NCBI GenBank assembly: GCA_947396885.1
Contig: OX377202.1
Span: forward strand, 108,146,221-108,210,220
Source: Heligmosomoides polygyrus polygyrus
Taxonomy: Eukaryota; Nematoda; Chromadorea; Rhabditida; Heligmosomidae
Length of the DNA: 64,000 nt
Direction of reading: 5' to 3'
Position numbers and translations under genes: made by a program. Numbering within the stretch: position 1 is the stretch's first letter; each line of letters begins with the position of its first letter. The notes beneath the pieces were generated by a model, which saw only the letters and a program-made list of their open reading frames with translations, was not told where the DNA came from and searched no databases. Of the stretch, positions 22,947 through 33,370 are shown piece after piece.

Positions 22947-24125
22947 TACTCGGGATAAGGAAACCTAAATCACGAGCTTCTTGGACTTCCTTTAAAGCTT
23001 TGTCATCGATCCTACATATATGACGGCACCGTAGTATGGCTTCTAGACCCAGTCGTCAGAAATTGAGTCTTCTCAGAGGCGATTGGTAGTTCCCATTTTA
23101 CTGCCTAACAACTGATGAAATCAATTGCTGACTGAAGGCAGTTTGAATCTCCGGCGTGCTCAATTTTCTTGTAAATTTTGACATCATCGGCGAACATTTT
23201 GCAGTAACCCCTAAATTATTAACGTAGCTTGGGAGTTCATAGGTATACAACAGGAATAAGATCGGAGACAACACACCTCCTTGAGGTACACCGCTGAATG
23301 CAGTAAAGACCTCAGAGTATCGACCCCTCACCTTTACCTGATGCGTTCTTCCTGATAAAAAAGCGAGAAAGTTCTGAAGGTGTTCGAAAAGGTGGTAGTC
23401 GGTTGGTGAGAGGTCCGGAGAATGACAGAAGGGCAAAACTTCAACCCTTAATTCGTTCAATTTTCGTGCACAGGAACCGGCCTCTTCTGTTGACAATGCT
23501 GGCCGAAGTTGACGCAATTTTCGGTGCATTTGCATTTGCATTACAGTAGGACTCTGCTGTGATCGTTTGGCCTGGTGCCAAAAAGTTGTAGTGGATCACA
23601 CCAGCCGCCGACCACCACACAGTGACCATCACCTTTTTTGGTGGAGGTTCGCCTTTGGAAGAGGTTCGTCAGCATCCCTAGGAGATTCGTCGGCGTCCAG
23701 CAACTGTCCTGGACGTTTCCTGTTACCGTACAGATGTGATGATTCGTTTTTTTTCGATTTTATCACAAGTGATGATTCGATCCAAAAACGGATCAGTTTT
23801 GTTGCGTAAAAGTGGAGAACAACAAATCGCGAAACGTGACAATTTTTTCCGCTCACTCGACTCGTGGGCACCCACTTTTCGAGCTTTTTCACCATCCCAA
23901 GGCGTTTCAAAGCATCCACAACAGCAGTTTCACTGACTTCTAGCTCTTCCACGGTCCCGCGAACTGTTCGGGATGGTTCAGCCTCCACCAATTCCTTCAA
24001 CTCGAGTAATAATTAATGACGAATGAAAAATAGCAACACGAAACGCTGAGAACTTTCCGGACAACCTAATACTGCCTGTCAGTGGCGAAGAAAAGATTTT
24101 CTTTAAGAATTTGTGTTGTTTATAG

Positions 24126-27100
24126 ATTGCCATGTTTTCAGCATATTCTGGCACTTATTGATAATCTATCTTCATGTGCGCACTCCGGCCTATCATCGGA
24201 ATCTTCGAATAATTTTATACGCATACGCAAGCCCGTACTACCTCTATGCAACTGCTAGACTAGTACAGGGAGCACTGGTGTTCTCGTCCAGCGCTGAAGA
24301 CTGTATGTTTATGTTTATTTTGTGAGGTAGTACTAAATCAATACGAATAGACATGCAGTATTGAGGAGGGACCGTGGTGTTGTGATCTAATACATTTTAT
24401 TGTTATTGATTAGTTTATTGATTAGTTTGTCACACAGATTAGTACCGTTTCTGGCTTCGCCGAGCCATGTTGTGGTGTGCTCTGTAAAATAGCTCGTCGA
24501 GGATTGCGCTCATCACTTTTCGCGGTTTTTCCATATAAAAGCGCTAAGCGCATTCCTCAGAGCTTCTTCCTGCCTCTTGAGCCGCTACGCTGCGCTTCTC
24601 TTGCTACTCTGCGGGGCGTGGTTGTTCTCCTTTATAATCAATTTAAATAATTAGTTTAAAGTGGTTTAGTTACCCAAGTTTGAGGTAAAACGCTCAAGTG
24701 TTCGTGTTCATGTTCCGTGGTAAGACTACGCATGAACCACTGAGAAAAGCAGCGAACATTTGTAAAATCGCACTCGCACAATCAAACAAGAACTGGGTGT
24801 AGTCGATCTCCATGACTAGAGTCCGTAAAACTTATGTAAAATTTTCTGTGCATATCCCTAACCTGAGGTATAGAGTGAGTTTTTGAAAAGTTCTTTTCGA
24901 GCCTTTAGCAAGCTTTAGTATGCTTTTGCTTCAAGTTCTTCCATTACATGATGCTCTCCTTCTTCAGTCATACTACAGTAGCAACGCAGCCGAAATGGAG
25001 GCACCTTCTCCCCTCCCACCTCACATATTCCCCTCCTTCTTCGAAGGGCCAACACAGCATATTTCTATCCTTATGTGGAGAATTCGTTGGTAATTCTGTT
25101 GTTTTTAAATTACAGTCATTATGTAATGTATGGTCGCTTATGCTGGGATTACTGAAAAAGCGTAATAAAATCTATCTAACCGAAACTGTGGACTGTGGTT
25201 TATTATATTTACATTGTAATGGAAAAAAACCATTTTAATATTTTTACCATTTTAACATCAAGGTGGACACTTTTCAAATCGTATTGGACACATTTCATGT
25301 CAAATTGGTGACGTTCCAATCCAAGTTGGACGCTCCTCCAAAAAGACTCATTTTTTGAAATCAAACTGAACAATTTTTGAATAAAAACGAGTTTTTTTCA
25401 GGTTAAACTAGAGATTCTCCGGAAAGGTTGGAACGATTTCCTGTCAAAGGAAAACTTTAGCATAATTTCTTTGAAGTTTAATTCACCTATCCAATAAGTG
25501 AAGACATTGTTTGAAATTTTATAAAATAAAAAAAATAATGGTTTAAAGTTTGCTTTGAAGACAAGGAAGGAGGACATTTTTAGTGTAAAAAAGGAGACTG
25601 CGCCATGCCATAGAACTCACAACCATTCGATATTAACTAATGTTGCTATTATTGCTAATTATTTAAATCAAGAAATCAATAAATCAATATAATAATTCGA
25701 CAGCAAGATTTGATGGACGGACCTGTGTAACTTGAATAGTGTGAAAAAAAAACAGTTGTAAGGAAGACTCATATCTTTACTTTGGGGTTTCATGTAAGCA
25801 GCATTTACACTACGAATCGATTAACGATCGCCACCACTTTTGGAATGCATGGCGCGATCTCATATTTTAGTGCACTAAATGACCGTGGCCTCGTTGCGCC
25901 TTTAAACGAAGATTATTTATTATTTTTCGTAAGAACAAAGGGTTATGAAATTATTGTACTCGTTTGAGCGACTGAACTAAAAAACTTCAAAGAACTTTAA
26001 AATATCAAATTTTCCCTAAACAAAAATTATTGTGACCGTCTCTGCGAGTCTGCAGTTTAATTTGCAGGACGGACGTTTCAATTTCGAAGACGTTCACTTT
26101 GAATTGATTCCTTTGATTTCAGAACCATAGTGCCTATTTTGACGTGAAAGTGACGTGATCACGACCAAATGAAGACTGACAAGTAGCTATGGTTCTTTTG
26201 TACCGTGTGTTGCCAGGGATAGCAAATTATACGCCTAAAAATGGAAGATTCAGGGCCGCAAACGTCCGAAAATCCGAAAACCTGCCTATCAACCAAATTC
26301 ATTTCCCCTGAACACATACATCATTGTGTATCATTGTATAACGTTTTTTTACGAGTCATAAGTGAAAGTTAGTGATTCAGTTTATATCCGCTTTCCTTAG
26401 TACACAACACATACACGAGTCGTAGATCACCGTTTACTTCAAACTTGGGTAATTAAACCAAACTATGTAATGTACAAATACAATACACATTAGAGCATCC
26501 CAAAGACATCCTATAAGAAGCTGGTGTGCAGAATAAATCAAAAGAATAATGAGAAGAGCGCAATGTGGTTTCCCATACGGATTCTTTTATAAGGAGATTT
26601 TTGTTTGCATGGTGCGACAATGTGATAATGCTCAAAGCGAATTTTTTATACAATATCCCACGAATTGTCTTGTAATAAAATAAATATCCCACGAATTGTC
26701 TTGTAATAGTCCTGCACCATGCAAACAAAAATCTCCTTATAAAAGAATCCGTATGGGAAACCACATTGCGCTCTTCTCATTATTCTTTTGATTTATTCTG
26801 CACACCAGCTTCTTATAGGATGTCTTTGGGATGCTCTAATCTGCCGTGATGGATTCACCGGGAGGGAGGAAGCTGTGGTGAATAATTCCCAGCGAACACC
26901 ACCATACTGTCACCATTACTTTCTTTTGGCGCAATTCCGGCTTCGCAAAAACCCTGGGGCTCTCATCGCTGTCCACCCACTGTGCCGATCGTACATTATC
27001 ATTACTTCTCGTCACAGGTTGCGATGCGATCAAGGAATGGGTCCGTTTCGTTCCATAGAAGCAGTGCGGACGAGATCTCATATCGTCGGTTTCTTTGCTC

Positions 27101-30100
27101 CTCAGACAGCTCATGAGGCACCCATCTTTCCAGCTTTTTGGTCTTTCCAATTTCCTTCAGATGCCGGGCAGCTGTGTTGTGACTGACGCCAAGAACCTTC
27201 GCTATCTCCCTGGTAGCTTTGTGTGGGTCCTCCTCTACCACATCTCTCAGCTTGTCCTCATCAACATCACTATGCCTCCCACGACGTTCATGTTCTTCCA
27301 AGCTCTCATCTCCATTCCGGAACTTCTGATACCAACGATACGCCGTCCGAATTGTGGAACATCCTTGACCGAATGCGGCGTTGATCTTCTCGTCCGCCTC
27401 CTTAGCTGTAGTGCCCGGCTTGAATTCATACAAGTAAATGCGTCGGATTACCCTTTTGTCCATCTGCAAAAAAGTCAATAAAACTCTAAAGTTTCCCCAC
27501 TTTTACATAGAAAATTTGGTACTCACCGGTTGAGCAAAGTTTGCGCTTCTAAATGATGTGCCACATGTTACGGTTTGTTCTTGATCAAACGCGTAAAGAC
27601 GCGCCAAAAAAAAATGGCGCGAGTCAGTGCCATTCAATTCGTTACAACCTAATACTTTAGTTCGAGGTCCATTGATTCTGTATAAAGAGTTGAGATTGAG
27701 CATTTTACTTTAGTGCCCTATGAGACTACGGCTTTGTTTTTGTCAACGTCATATGCGAGAGTGTTTTGTGGAGTTACAGGTTTGTCTTTTTCATCTGGAG
27801 CTTGTGTCCGCGTCTTAATATTTTATCAAAAATATTTGCAAGACGATATATGTTTTAAGCCCTCTGCTTCCTACTGGGCATAGTGATGGAACGTGGGTGC
27901 GCCACATATTTTCTCTCAGATTATGAGTACAAAAGTCGTATTTATATACCAATCGTAATCATACAAGTTATTTTTCTGAGCGCTATTTTTTCAACGACTA
28001 CCTACCATGGTGGTAAGTTTGTAGCTTGTTCATTTTTTTCTTCCAACCCAAACGGTGGGCAGTGGAAGATCCAGATTCCCAAAAGAAAGAACTAATGTGA
28101 GGTCTTCGTTCTTCACTTATCGAACCGTCATTGAATTCCTGAGTTTCTCCAAGGAGTTCCACACTTAACTAAACTCACGAAGGCAATATAAAAAACTGAT
28201 CGGTCGGTATATTCAGGAACCCTGTTCGTTGACTATCCTCCTAGGTAGTTTGTTTTGTACCCTGAATGAACTTACAAGGGAGGCCCATGGACTTCCCTCA
28301 AAGATTCTAAACGTGACCTATATGTTCTTGTAGAGCATCGGACGAGGATCACAGAACTGTGCTTCGTTTTTGTTACGGGCCACTGGGTGGTCCGAAAATG
28401 ACAAAAAATGGTACCGCTTCAGGGCGGGCTGATAAGGCAAAAGTGACACCTTGAATGGCCCTGTCGTGCTCTGAACTTAACTTACAAAAGGTTTGAAGCT
28501 CAAATTAAAGTTTGATTATAGTAATTTCCTACGTTTCCTAGACGAAGCTGCAGTGTACATTCGAGTGATTCATTCGCCGCCGCAACCGCCAGCGACTGAA
28601 TGGCCGAGTGGACAGCGTGGCGGACTTGCGGGAGGGGGTCGAGGGTTCGATTCCGGGGGTGAGGTTTCTGCGGCGGGGGTGCCAGCGCTTTTGCAAACGA
28701 AAATTACAATTTCGCACCGGTAGGGTACCTTCTCTGCGTCCTAACCCCACTTTCAACCTGCTGTCAGATGTGGAAGAAGCCGGTTTTGTTGCGTGGAGCG
28801 ATATCACGCATCCATTAAACGATGCTTGTCTCGCTGAGGAAGGTTCCGTCTGATGCTATCCCCATATGACCTCTTTGGTATGTTCTCAATTACTTCTGAA
28901 AGTGTTTCTCACTGTCACCTCATTCGTGAACAAAATCGACAACCATTGATTTGACCCATCATCAAGACAAGCTCACTGCTCTTCGGATTTCCTCATAGAC
29001 TGCTTTTTATTCTTCTCCCAACTTTCACTGCTTCAGCTAATTGTTCTCAAGTACCGCATATTTTATCCAACTTGTGTGATTGGTCGCCTTGCTGTGTGTT
29101 TCTTCCTCAACATTCTCATATACACTTATGGGAGACGGGTCGGGGGCACTGCAGATAGGAGCACTTGCACTCACTCCCTCACCTCTAGTAATCGAAAAAG
29201 ATTTTCGCCCCAAATTCATCTACAGGGTTATCTGGGATGCAGGTCACCAATCTAGCAATCGTTTTCGGTGAAACAATAGATCACAGGAGGTTATGACGAA
29301 TATGTGTAAGTTAAAGGAGTATACGCAGAATAACCGGCTCTGCCGCATTTCACAACTCCAAAGGTCGAGGAGAGGACGAAAGAAAAAGTTTTGCCCAAAC
29401 ATCGCCCACGAGGGTTGTTTGGGATGCTAATCACGGATATGACATCCATTTTTAAAATTTCGGTCGACTACGGTAGGTTACGGTAGATATGGGTGACTAA
29501 AGCTGTGCACGTTAGTGGGATCGCTTCCTTTTCCAATGTTGTCAGACATATTTTCCAACCTTCGACTTCAACATTGATGGAAAGTAGTGCAAGCAAGGTG
29601 ATCATTTAGAAAGAGTGACAGATTCGTGATTAGCAGCTTAAATAGTTTCCGACAGAGCTATTCCAGGCGTCACTTATGCCTTATCAACCCGCTCTGAAGC
29701 GATACCATTTTTGCCATTTCCAGACTACCCAGTGGCCCGTAGCAAAAATGAAGCACAGTTCTGCGATCCTCATCTGATGCCCTACAAGACCATATGGGTC
29801 TCGTTGAGAATCTTTGGCGGAAGTTCATGGGCTTCCCTTGTTAGTGTTGCCTGTTTATATAAGAAAACAAAAAAGAAAATGAGAAGATCAATCATGCAAA
29901 CAGTGAAAAATGAAGAGATTTAGTTTGGTTTTTTTTCGCGTGGGCCCTTGTATGAAAACCAAACTATAAAGTATCCATCCTTGATCATTTTTTACTTGTA
30001 TTTTTCCACGCTGGACTGTAATTGGGTTGTGTTTTGTTGCGGTCGTTTATTGTGAACGCGACATGCAACGTGATGACATGAAAATCAAGCGCGATCGATC

Positions 30101-31646
30101 GATTTGGTCACTATTCATGTCATCGCGTGGCCTGCACAATAACTCTCCCTTAGCCCTAGTTTATACTTACGCCGCTTCGCGGCGCGGCACCACGATCACC
30201 ATAGATATCTATTCTTCGCGCCGTCTGATCGATATCTATCCCAACTATGGCGCCACGCCGCGCAGCGGCGCAATCATAATCCAGGGCTTAGGGGTCGTTT
30301 AGTGTGAGCGCGACGCGCGACGCGATGCCATGTGTAGTGGCCGAATTGATCAGTTGCGTCGCTCGATCAATTTGGCCACTACACATGCATGGCGTCGCGC
30401 ACACACTAAACGACTCCTCAAGCCTCGTTTATACTTCGACGCCGAGCCACGCGATGGCTGCGCATTGAAGCCAAATTGATTGATTGCGTCTCCCGGCGTC
30501 GACGCCAGTCTTCTAGAATGGATCGCGTGAACCCCCGACCAACCTCGCCGCTCAGAGTCGCTTTCGAAATGGGCTTGATGCAACTGATCGCGGTGGATTT
30601 GGGCGCGGTATTGCTGCTCAGCTGATCCTCGCAGTGTTGGCTCGCCCTTGCCCTTAGTACGTAATCGTGTGTAATCGCGTGACCGCGTCGCCCACTGTTC
30701 GGAGCACTCATCGTCGTCCAAAACAGCGCAACGTGATGGGACGCATCGCTCCGTTCGAATCGCGTCACCCGGCGATGGAAGTATAAACGGGACCTAGTGC
30801 ACAGTGCATACTTTCCATCGTCGTAATTTCATCGCGGCGATGTGTTTCACTGAGACACGCAAAAATATGTGGGGTTCTCAGTGCTCGTCGCACCGCTATC
30901 GCTCTACAAATGAGCGCGACGGCGATCCACTTGTGACCAACGTTAAACACCGCACGCGGCGCCAAAAACTATGGCATGCCCTCGATAGGCGCTAGAAGCC
31001 ATCGCGCATGCCGGCTACCACTGTTGCGGGGCAGCAGCGGAGTTTTCCTTGACTATTCGGCTTGGCGCGGAGGAATGGCCATAAAGAGCTTGTCCATACT
31101 TCGCAACGGGAGCGGCAAGAGCGCTGGTCAGCCAGGTGAATCATACGTATCGATTTTTGGTGGGCGATCGCTCAGCGAAAATCGATACATATAATTTGCT
31201 TGGTCGACCAATGGTCGGCTTCCGTCGCTTCCTCCGCGAAGTATGAACAGGCCCAAGCTGAGCGCCGCGATGGTCAGGTCATGCATTCAGAATGAATTAA
31301 AATTAGTGGCTGGAAAAGTGTTTAGCTTCTTTCAATTTGCGACAGCACACCGATGAACAAATAGTTTTTGTTGAGTGATGTGAGCCATGAAATTTAAGGT
31401 AGCAGCACCATTCCACATGGAGTAGGCTACTTGATCTTGAATATATTGGCAGTTGTGGTCGGTTTAACATTCAATTTTCGAGTATTTGCTCTAACCCTCA
31501 TGCAGGTGTTTGTCATTTATCAACAATTTTAGGGAAACATCGTTAATAGTCGTTTGAATCACAAATTTTATGCTTCTCAGCTGCGTGATGGAACCTACAC
31601 ACTTACCGAACGCTATCAGATTTCAGAAAATATTCAAACCAGTCAG
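24126..31646 (+). CDS. Sre/Sra-superfamily chemoreceptor gene, ends missing
   Basis: Four exons fit by splice site and phase: 24126-24302 (in and out phase 1), 27860-28012 (phase 1 to 1), 31399-31481 (phase 1 to 0) and 31533-31646 (phase 0 to 0). They encode: TM1-2 with RTPAYHRNLRIIL; TM3-4 with the family hallmark GIVMERGCATYFLSDYEYKS; TM5 with VGYLILNILAVVVGLTFNF; and the cytoplasmic loop with YTLTERYQISENIQ. Introns are 3557, 3386 and 51 bp. The first two hold a mariner, a SINE-like element and foldbacks. The N-terminus would lie before the nested mariner. TM6-7 are not found before the N gap. TM3 looks short, so one exon may be missed between 24302 and 27860. Two acceptors read TTTAAG rather than TTTCAG. 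This could be a live gene or a decaying one. Confidence 0.7.
24663..24760 (+). ncRNA. SL1-like spliced leader RNA gene or relic
   Basis: Bases 24663-24684 match 21 of 22 positions of nematode SL1 (A to G at leader position 7) and are followed directly by the donor GTAAAA, as in genuine SL RNA genes. A stem is possible downstream (GTTCATG ... CATGAAC, about 24710-24742). I do not find a clear Sm site (AATTTTTGG type) in the next 100 bases. The 3' end is a guess. It lies in the first visible intron of the chemoreceptor gene. Confidence 0.5.
24761..26437. other. Intron of the chemoreceptor gene, no feature beyond short repeats
   Basis: At about 25250-25350 a degenerate 20- to 28-bp motif containing TTGGACAC/TTGGACGC repeats about four times. 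No exon with good sites was identified. Confidence 0.35.
26438..26459 (-). ncRNA. SL1-like leader followed by GTAAAC
   Basis: On the minus strand 21 of 22 SL1 positions match (the last G is A), and the following GTAAAC is identical to the start of the SL RNA intron-like part. No Sm site or recognisable stem-loop III follows. It is probably an SL RNA pseudogene. Confidence 0.5.
26489..26840. repeat. Perfect 127-bp inverted repeat
   Basis: By eye, the arms 26489-26615 and 26714-26840 are exact reverse complements. The 98-bp spacer contains a direct repeat of AATATCCCACGAATTGTCTT. There is no coding content. The right arm ends exactly where the truncated mariner begins. Confidence 0.9.
26841..27652 (-). 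mobile_element. 3'-truncated mariner with an intron in its 5' region
   Basis: The right end TTAGGTTGTAACGAATTG is followed outward by TA. On the minus strand the transposase starts ATGGACAAAAGG at 27463 (MDKRVIRRIYLYEFKPGTT) and is open for about 150 codons through the helix-turn-helix domains (DKLRDVVEEDP, KATREIAKVLGVSHNTAARH) and WVPHEL, to the first catalytic Asp region (TCDEK). It then shifts frame and is cut off at 26841 within PPGESITAD. A 63-bp intron-like segment (CCG|GTGAGT ... TTTTTTGCAG, 27526-27464) precedes the ATG. Confidence 0.85.
28590..28860 (+). repeat. tRNA-like element (second SINE-type sequence)
   Basis: TGGCCGAGTGG near 28602 fits a type-2 tRNA D-arm/A box, and GGTTCGATTCC near 28645 is a perfect B box. 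The anticodon stem and a 3' acceptor stem are absent, so it is not a functional tRNA. The following 200 bases carry no protein features. It is probably a tRNA(Ser/Leu)-derived SINE. It lies in an intron of the chemoreceptor gene. Confidence 0.5.
28861..30029. other. Intron sequence; diverged repeat at about 29390-29510
   Basis: The repeat shares (A/G)CGGTAGGTTACGGTAG(A/G)T and GGGATGCTAATCACG-type words with 36300-36400 and 37800-37900. A minus-strand frame at 29219-29037 ends in a stop and could be a terminal exon, but its acceptor is ambiguous. I leave it uncalled. Confidence 0.35.
30030..30796. mobile_element. Cluster of back-to-back foldback elements
   Basis: There are four adjacent palindromic units: about 30040-30140 (GTCGTTTATTGTGAACGCGA arm); 30153-30291 (ends AGCCCTAGTTTATACTTACG and, inverted, AGCCCTGGATTATGATTGCG); 30292-30417 (GTCGTTTAGTGTGAGCGCGA against its inverse); and 30418-30796 (CCTCGTTTATACTTCGACGC ... 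GGAAGTATAAACGGGACC). The last is homologous to 8285-8524. There is no coding capacity. Confidence 0.7.
31000..31255. mobile_element. Foldback fragment with CGAAGTATGAACAGGCCC end
   Basis: The right end matches the TATGAACAGGCCC/GGGCCTGTTCATA end of the element at 13365-13598. An internal inverted pair TATCGATTTTTGGTGGGCGA ... AAAATCGATA is visible near 31150-31190. The left end is not defined. Confidence 0.45.
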
Positions 31647-31828
31647 GTAAGTAGCTTTGTAATACAAATTTCTGAGTTATGCAATTGAAATTGTTGGAGG
31701 TGGAATCAATTAAGTCTCCTACGTACGTCCATCTTTTTGTCCACGCTCTGCGTCCGTGATAATATCCAGAAGCAATCTTCAGAACTCAATCGTCATCACT
31801 TCGGAATCCATCGCTATTAACACTGCTT

Positions 31829-32200
31829 TCACCATTCATTCGCTTCTCCAGAGTAACAGTAAAACGCCATGGGAGCGAGAGCAGTGCTCGGCATTTTCCT
31901 TTCGCCGAACGCGAGGTTGAAGGCAACAACCGCGCGACTTCGCGTTGGACCATTGCCTGCGTTCCTATTTTTTACATTTTTGTAGCCAATGAAGCTCTCG
32001 TGAAGCTGCTGAGTCAAGATTGGTGTGGAAGCTCTATGCGGGTCAACCGCCACGTACCACGATTCATCAACGCGCGACGTGGTAGATTTCCGGTGAAAGC
32101 CGTTGTAACGGTAACTCGTCTAAAGCGCCGGATAAACGACGCAGTGAAGTATCGTTAACGCTCCAGCGCCAATTTCTGAACTAATGTAGCGAGTTGGACT
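31829..32200. repeat. Unclassified repeat shared with 60830-61045
   Basis: CGCGACGTGGTAG(A)TTTCCGGTGA and GCG(C/T)CGG(A/G)TAAACGACGC occur in the same order and orientation in both places. The minus strand gives 60- to 75-codon frames in both copies, but the proteins do not correspond. I cannot assign a family. Confidence 0.5.
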
Positions 32201-33128
32201 CGTTTCCAAGATTATTGGGACACTTGAACAGAAGCATTTTGAGAGCTGTTTTCTTTCACAGCAAATTCAAGGACAACCAAAACGATCACCTAAGCCATAG
32301 ACTTCGTAGCTTTATAATGTAAACGGTAAACGCTTTTCCCAGGGTTACACTTATCCATTCAGTGAAGCTCCAGTATTTTTTCACAGTAAACAACAACTGG
32401 TTTTAAAATAACAATTATGAAACGGTGGTTCTTACCAAATCTTACTTTTCGTTTTCCTACTCTCATTTCATATTTCTAATTTTTCTTATAACGACTTGTT
32501 TTTTCTGCAAGCATATCTGCTTCATACTAAATACACATTCTTTTACTTATTTATCTGGTAAAATTACACGTATGTATGTATGTATGTATGTATGTATGTA
32601 TACTAAAACTACGGGTTGACCTGGGAAACTCGTTTGCCGTAATCATATTTCAGAATTCTTTCAACTGCACTTCGTTTCTGAGTTTTTTCAATCCTTTCTT
32701 GTGAGGCGCACATCTGCATCAAAATAAATAAATAAATAAATAAATAAATAAATGTCTCCTTTAAGTCCAAAATGAATTTAAATAGCGACGTCAAGAAGTC
32801 AATGTTCTCTCGCTAGAGTTAAGCGACTCTGGAGTCGTTGTGGATTGTGCTCAAGAACCTTGGAATCCCAGAAAAGAGGAGCGGATAGCCGTCGTTAATG
32901 AGCTGGCACGTTTGGCAACTTCTGTGGGCTTGACTGCAGAGAGCGTCAACCAGAAGGTCGCTGCTGATGTGAAATGAAGGGAAAGTCCCATCAACGTTTT
33001 CTCAATCCAAGGGTGATTCATCAGTCCTTCTGCTGTTTTCATTAGATTAGACAGATTTCCTTACTATCCTCTCCAAACAAGCCTTCAAACAACCTACACG
33101 ATACCTCGTAGAAGTAGAACGTGCGTTG
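32201..33128. other. No gene recognised; two microsatellites
   Basis: A GTAT tract at about 32571-32600 and an AAAT tract at about 32722-32752. TM6-7 exons of the upstream chemoreceptor might lie here, but none could be supported. Confidence 0.35.
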
Positions 33129-33328
33129 NNNNNNNNNNNNNNNNNNNNNNNNNNNNNNNNNNNNNNNNNNNNNNNNNNNNNNNNNNNNNNNNNNNNNNNN
33201 NNNNNNNNNNNNNNNNNNNNNNNNNNNNNNNNNNNNNNNNNNNNNNNNNNNNNNNNNNNNNNNNNNNNNNNNNNNNNNNNNNNNNNNNNNNNNNNNNNNN
33301 NNNNNNNNNNNNNNNNNNNNNNNNNNNN
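33129..33328. other. Assembly gap of 200 N
   Basis: Exactly 200 N, a conventional placeholder length. Frames drawn across it are meaningless. The RTE-like LINE to the right lacks its 5' part, which may lie in the gap. Confidence 1.
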
Positions 33329-33370
33329 AAGTGTATTTTATGTACAGAGAGAAACTTTGGGAATACTCAA

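Larger units (their letters stand above)
21015..23338 (-). mobile_element. CR1/Jockey-like LINE fragment inside the mariner
   Basis: On the minus strand, reverse transcriptase motifs VPQGGVLSPILFLLYT and (one frame over) MFADDVKIYKK appear near 23300-23160. The typical C-terminus (VRSVVESGIAVFNP, DIDLLESVQNK) lies at about 22560-22440. The 5' end is truncated in the reverse transcriptase. It joins the mariner at about 23338 and 21015 with a short ATCAGG repeat at both joints, probably the target-site duplication. It is itself interrupted by a SINE and a mariner-type element. Confidence 0.8.
20834..24069 (-). mobile_element. Mariner split by nested insertions
   Basis: The ends TTAGGTTGTTCGGAAAGTTC at 20834 and, inverted, GAACTTTCCGGACAACCTAA at 24069 are flanked by TA. 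Transposase pieces on the minus strand: N-terminal helix-turn-helix region and a first-half catalytic segment at about 24000-23345 (VSETAVVDALKRLGMVKKLE, WVPTS, then SPDLSPTDYHLFEHLQNF), and the C-terminus at about 21010-20850 (SRPPNFFTDGINRLVARWQS). The two parts would join at a GACCAAGCC/CATCAG junction. They are separated by a LINE insertion of about 2.3 kb. Several frame breaks make it non-functional. Confidence 0.88.

Noticed and set aside
28596..28670. Functional tRNA(Ser/Leu) gene
   Set aside because: Box B and A-like region are present, but anticodon stem, variable arm and acceptor stem do not form.
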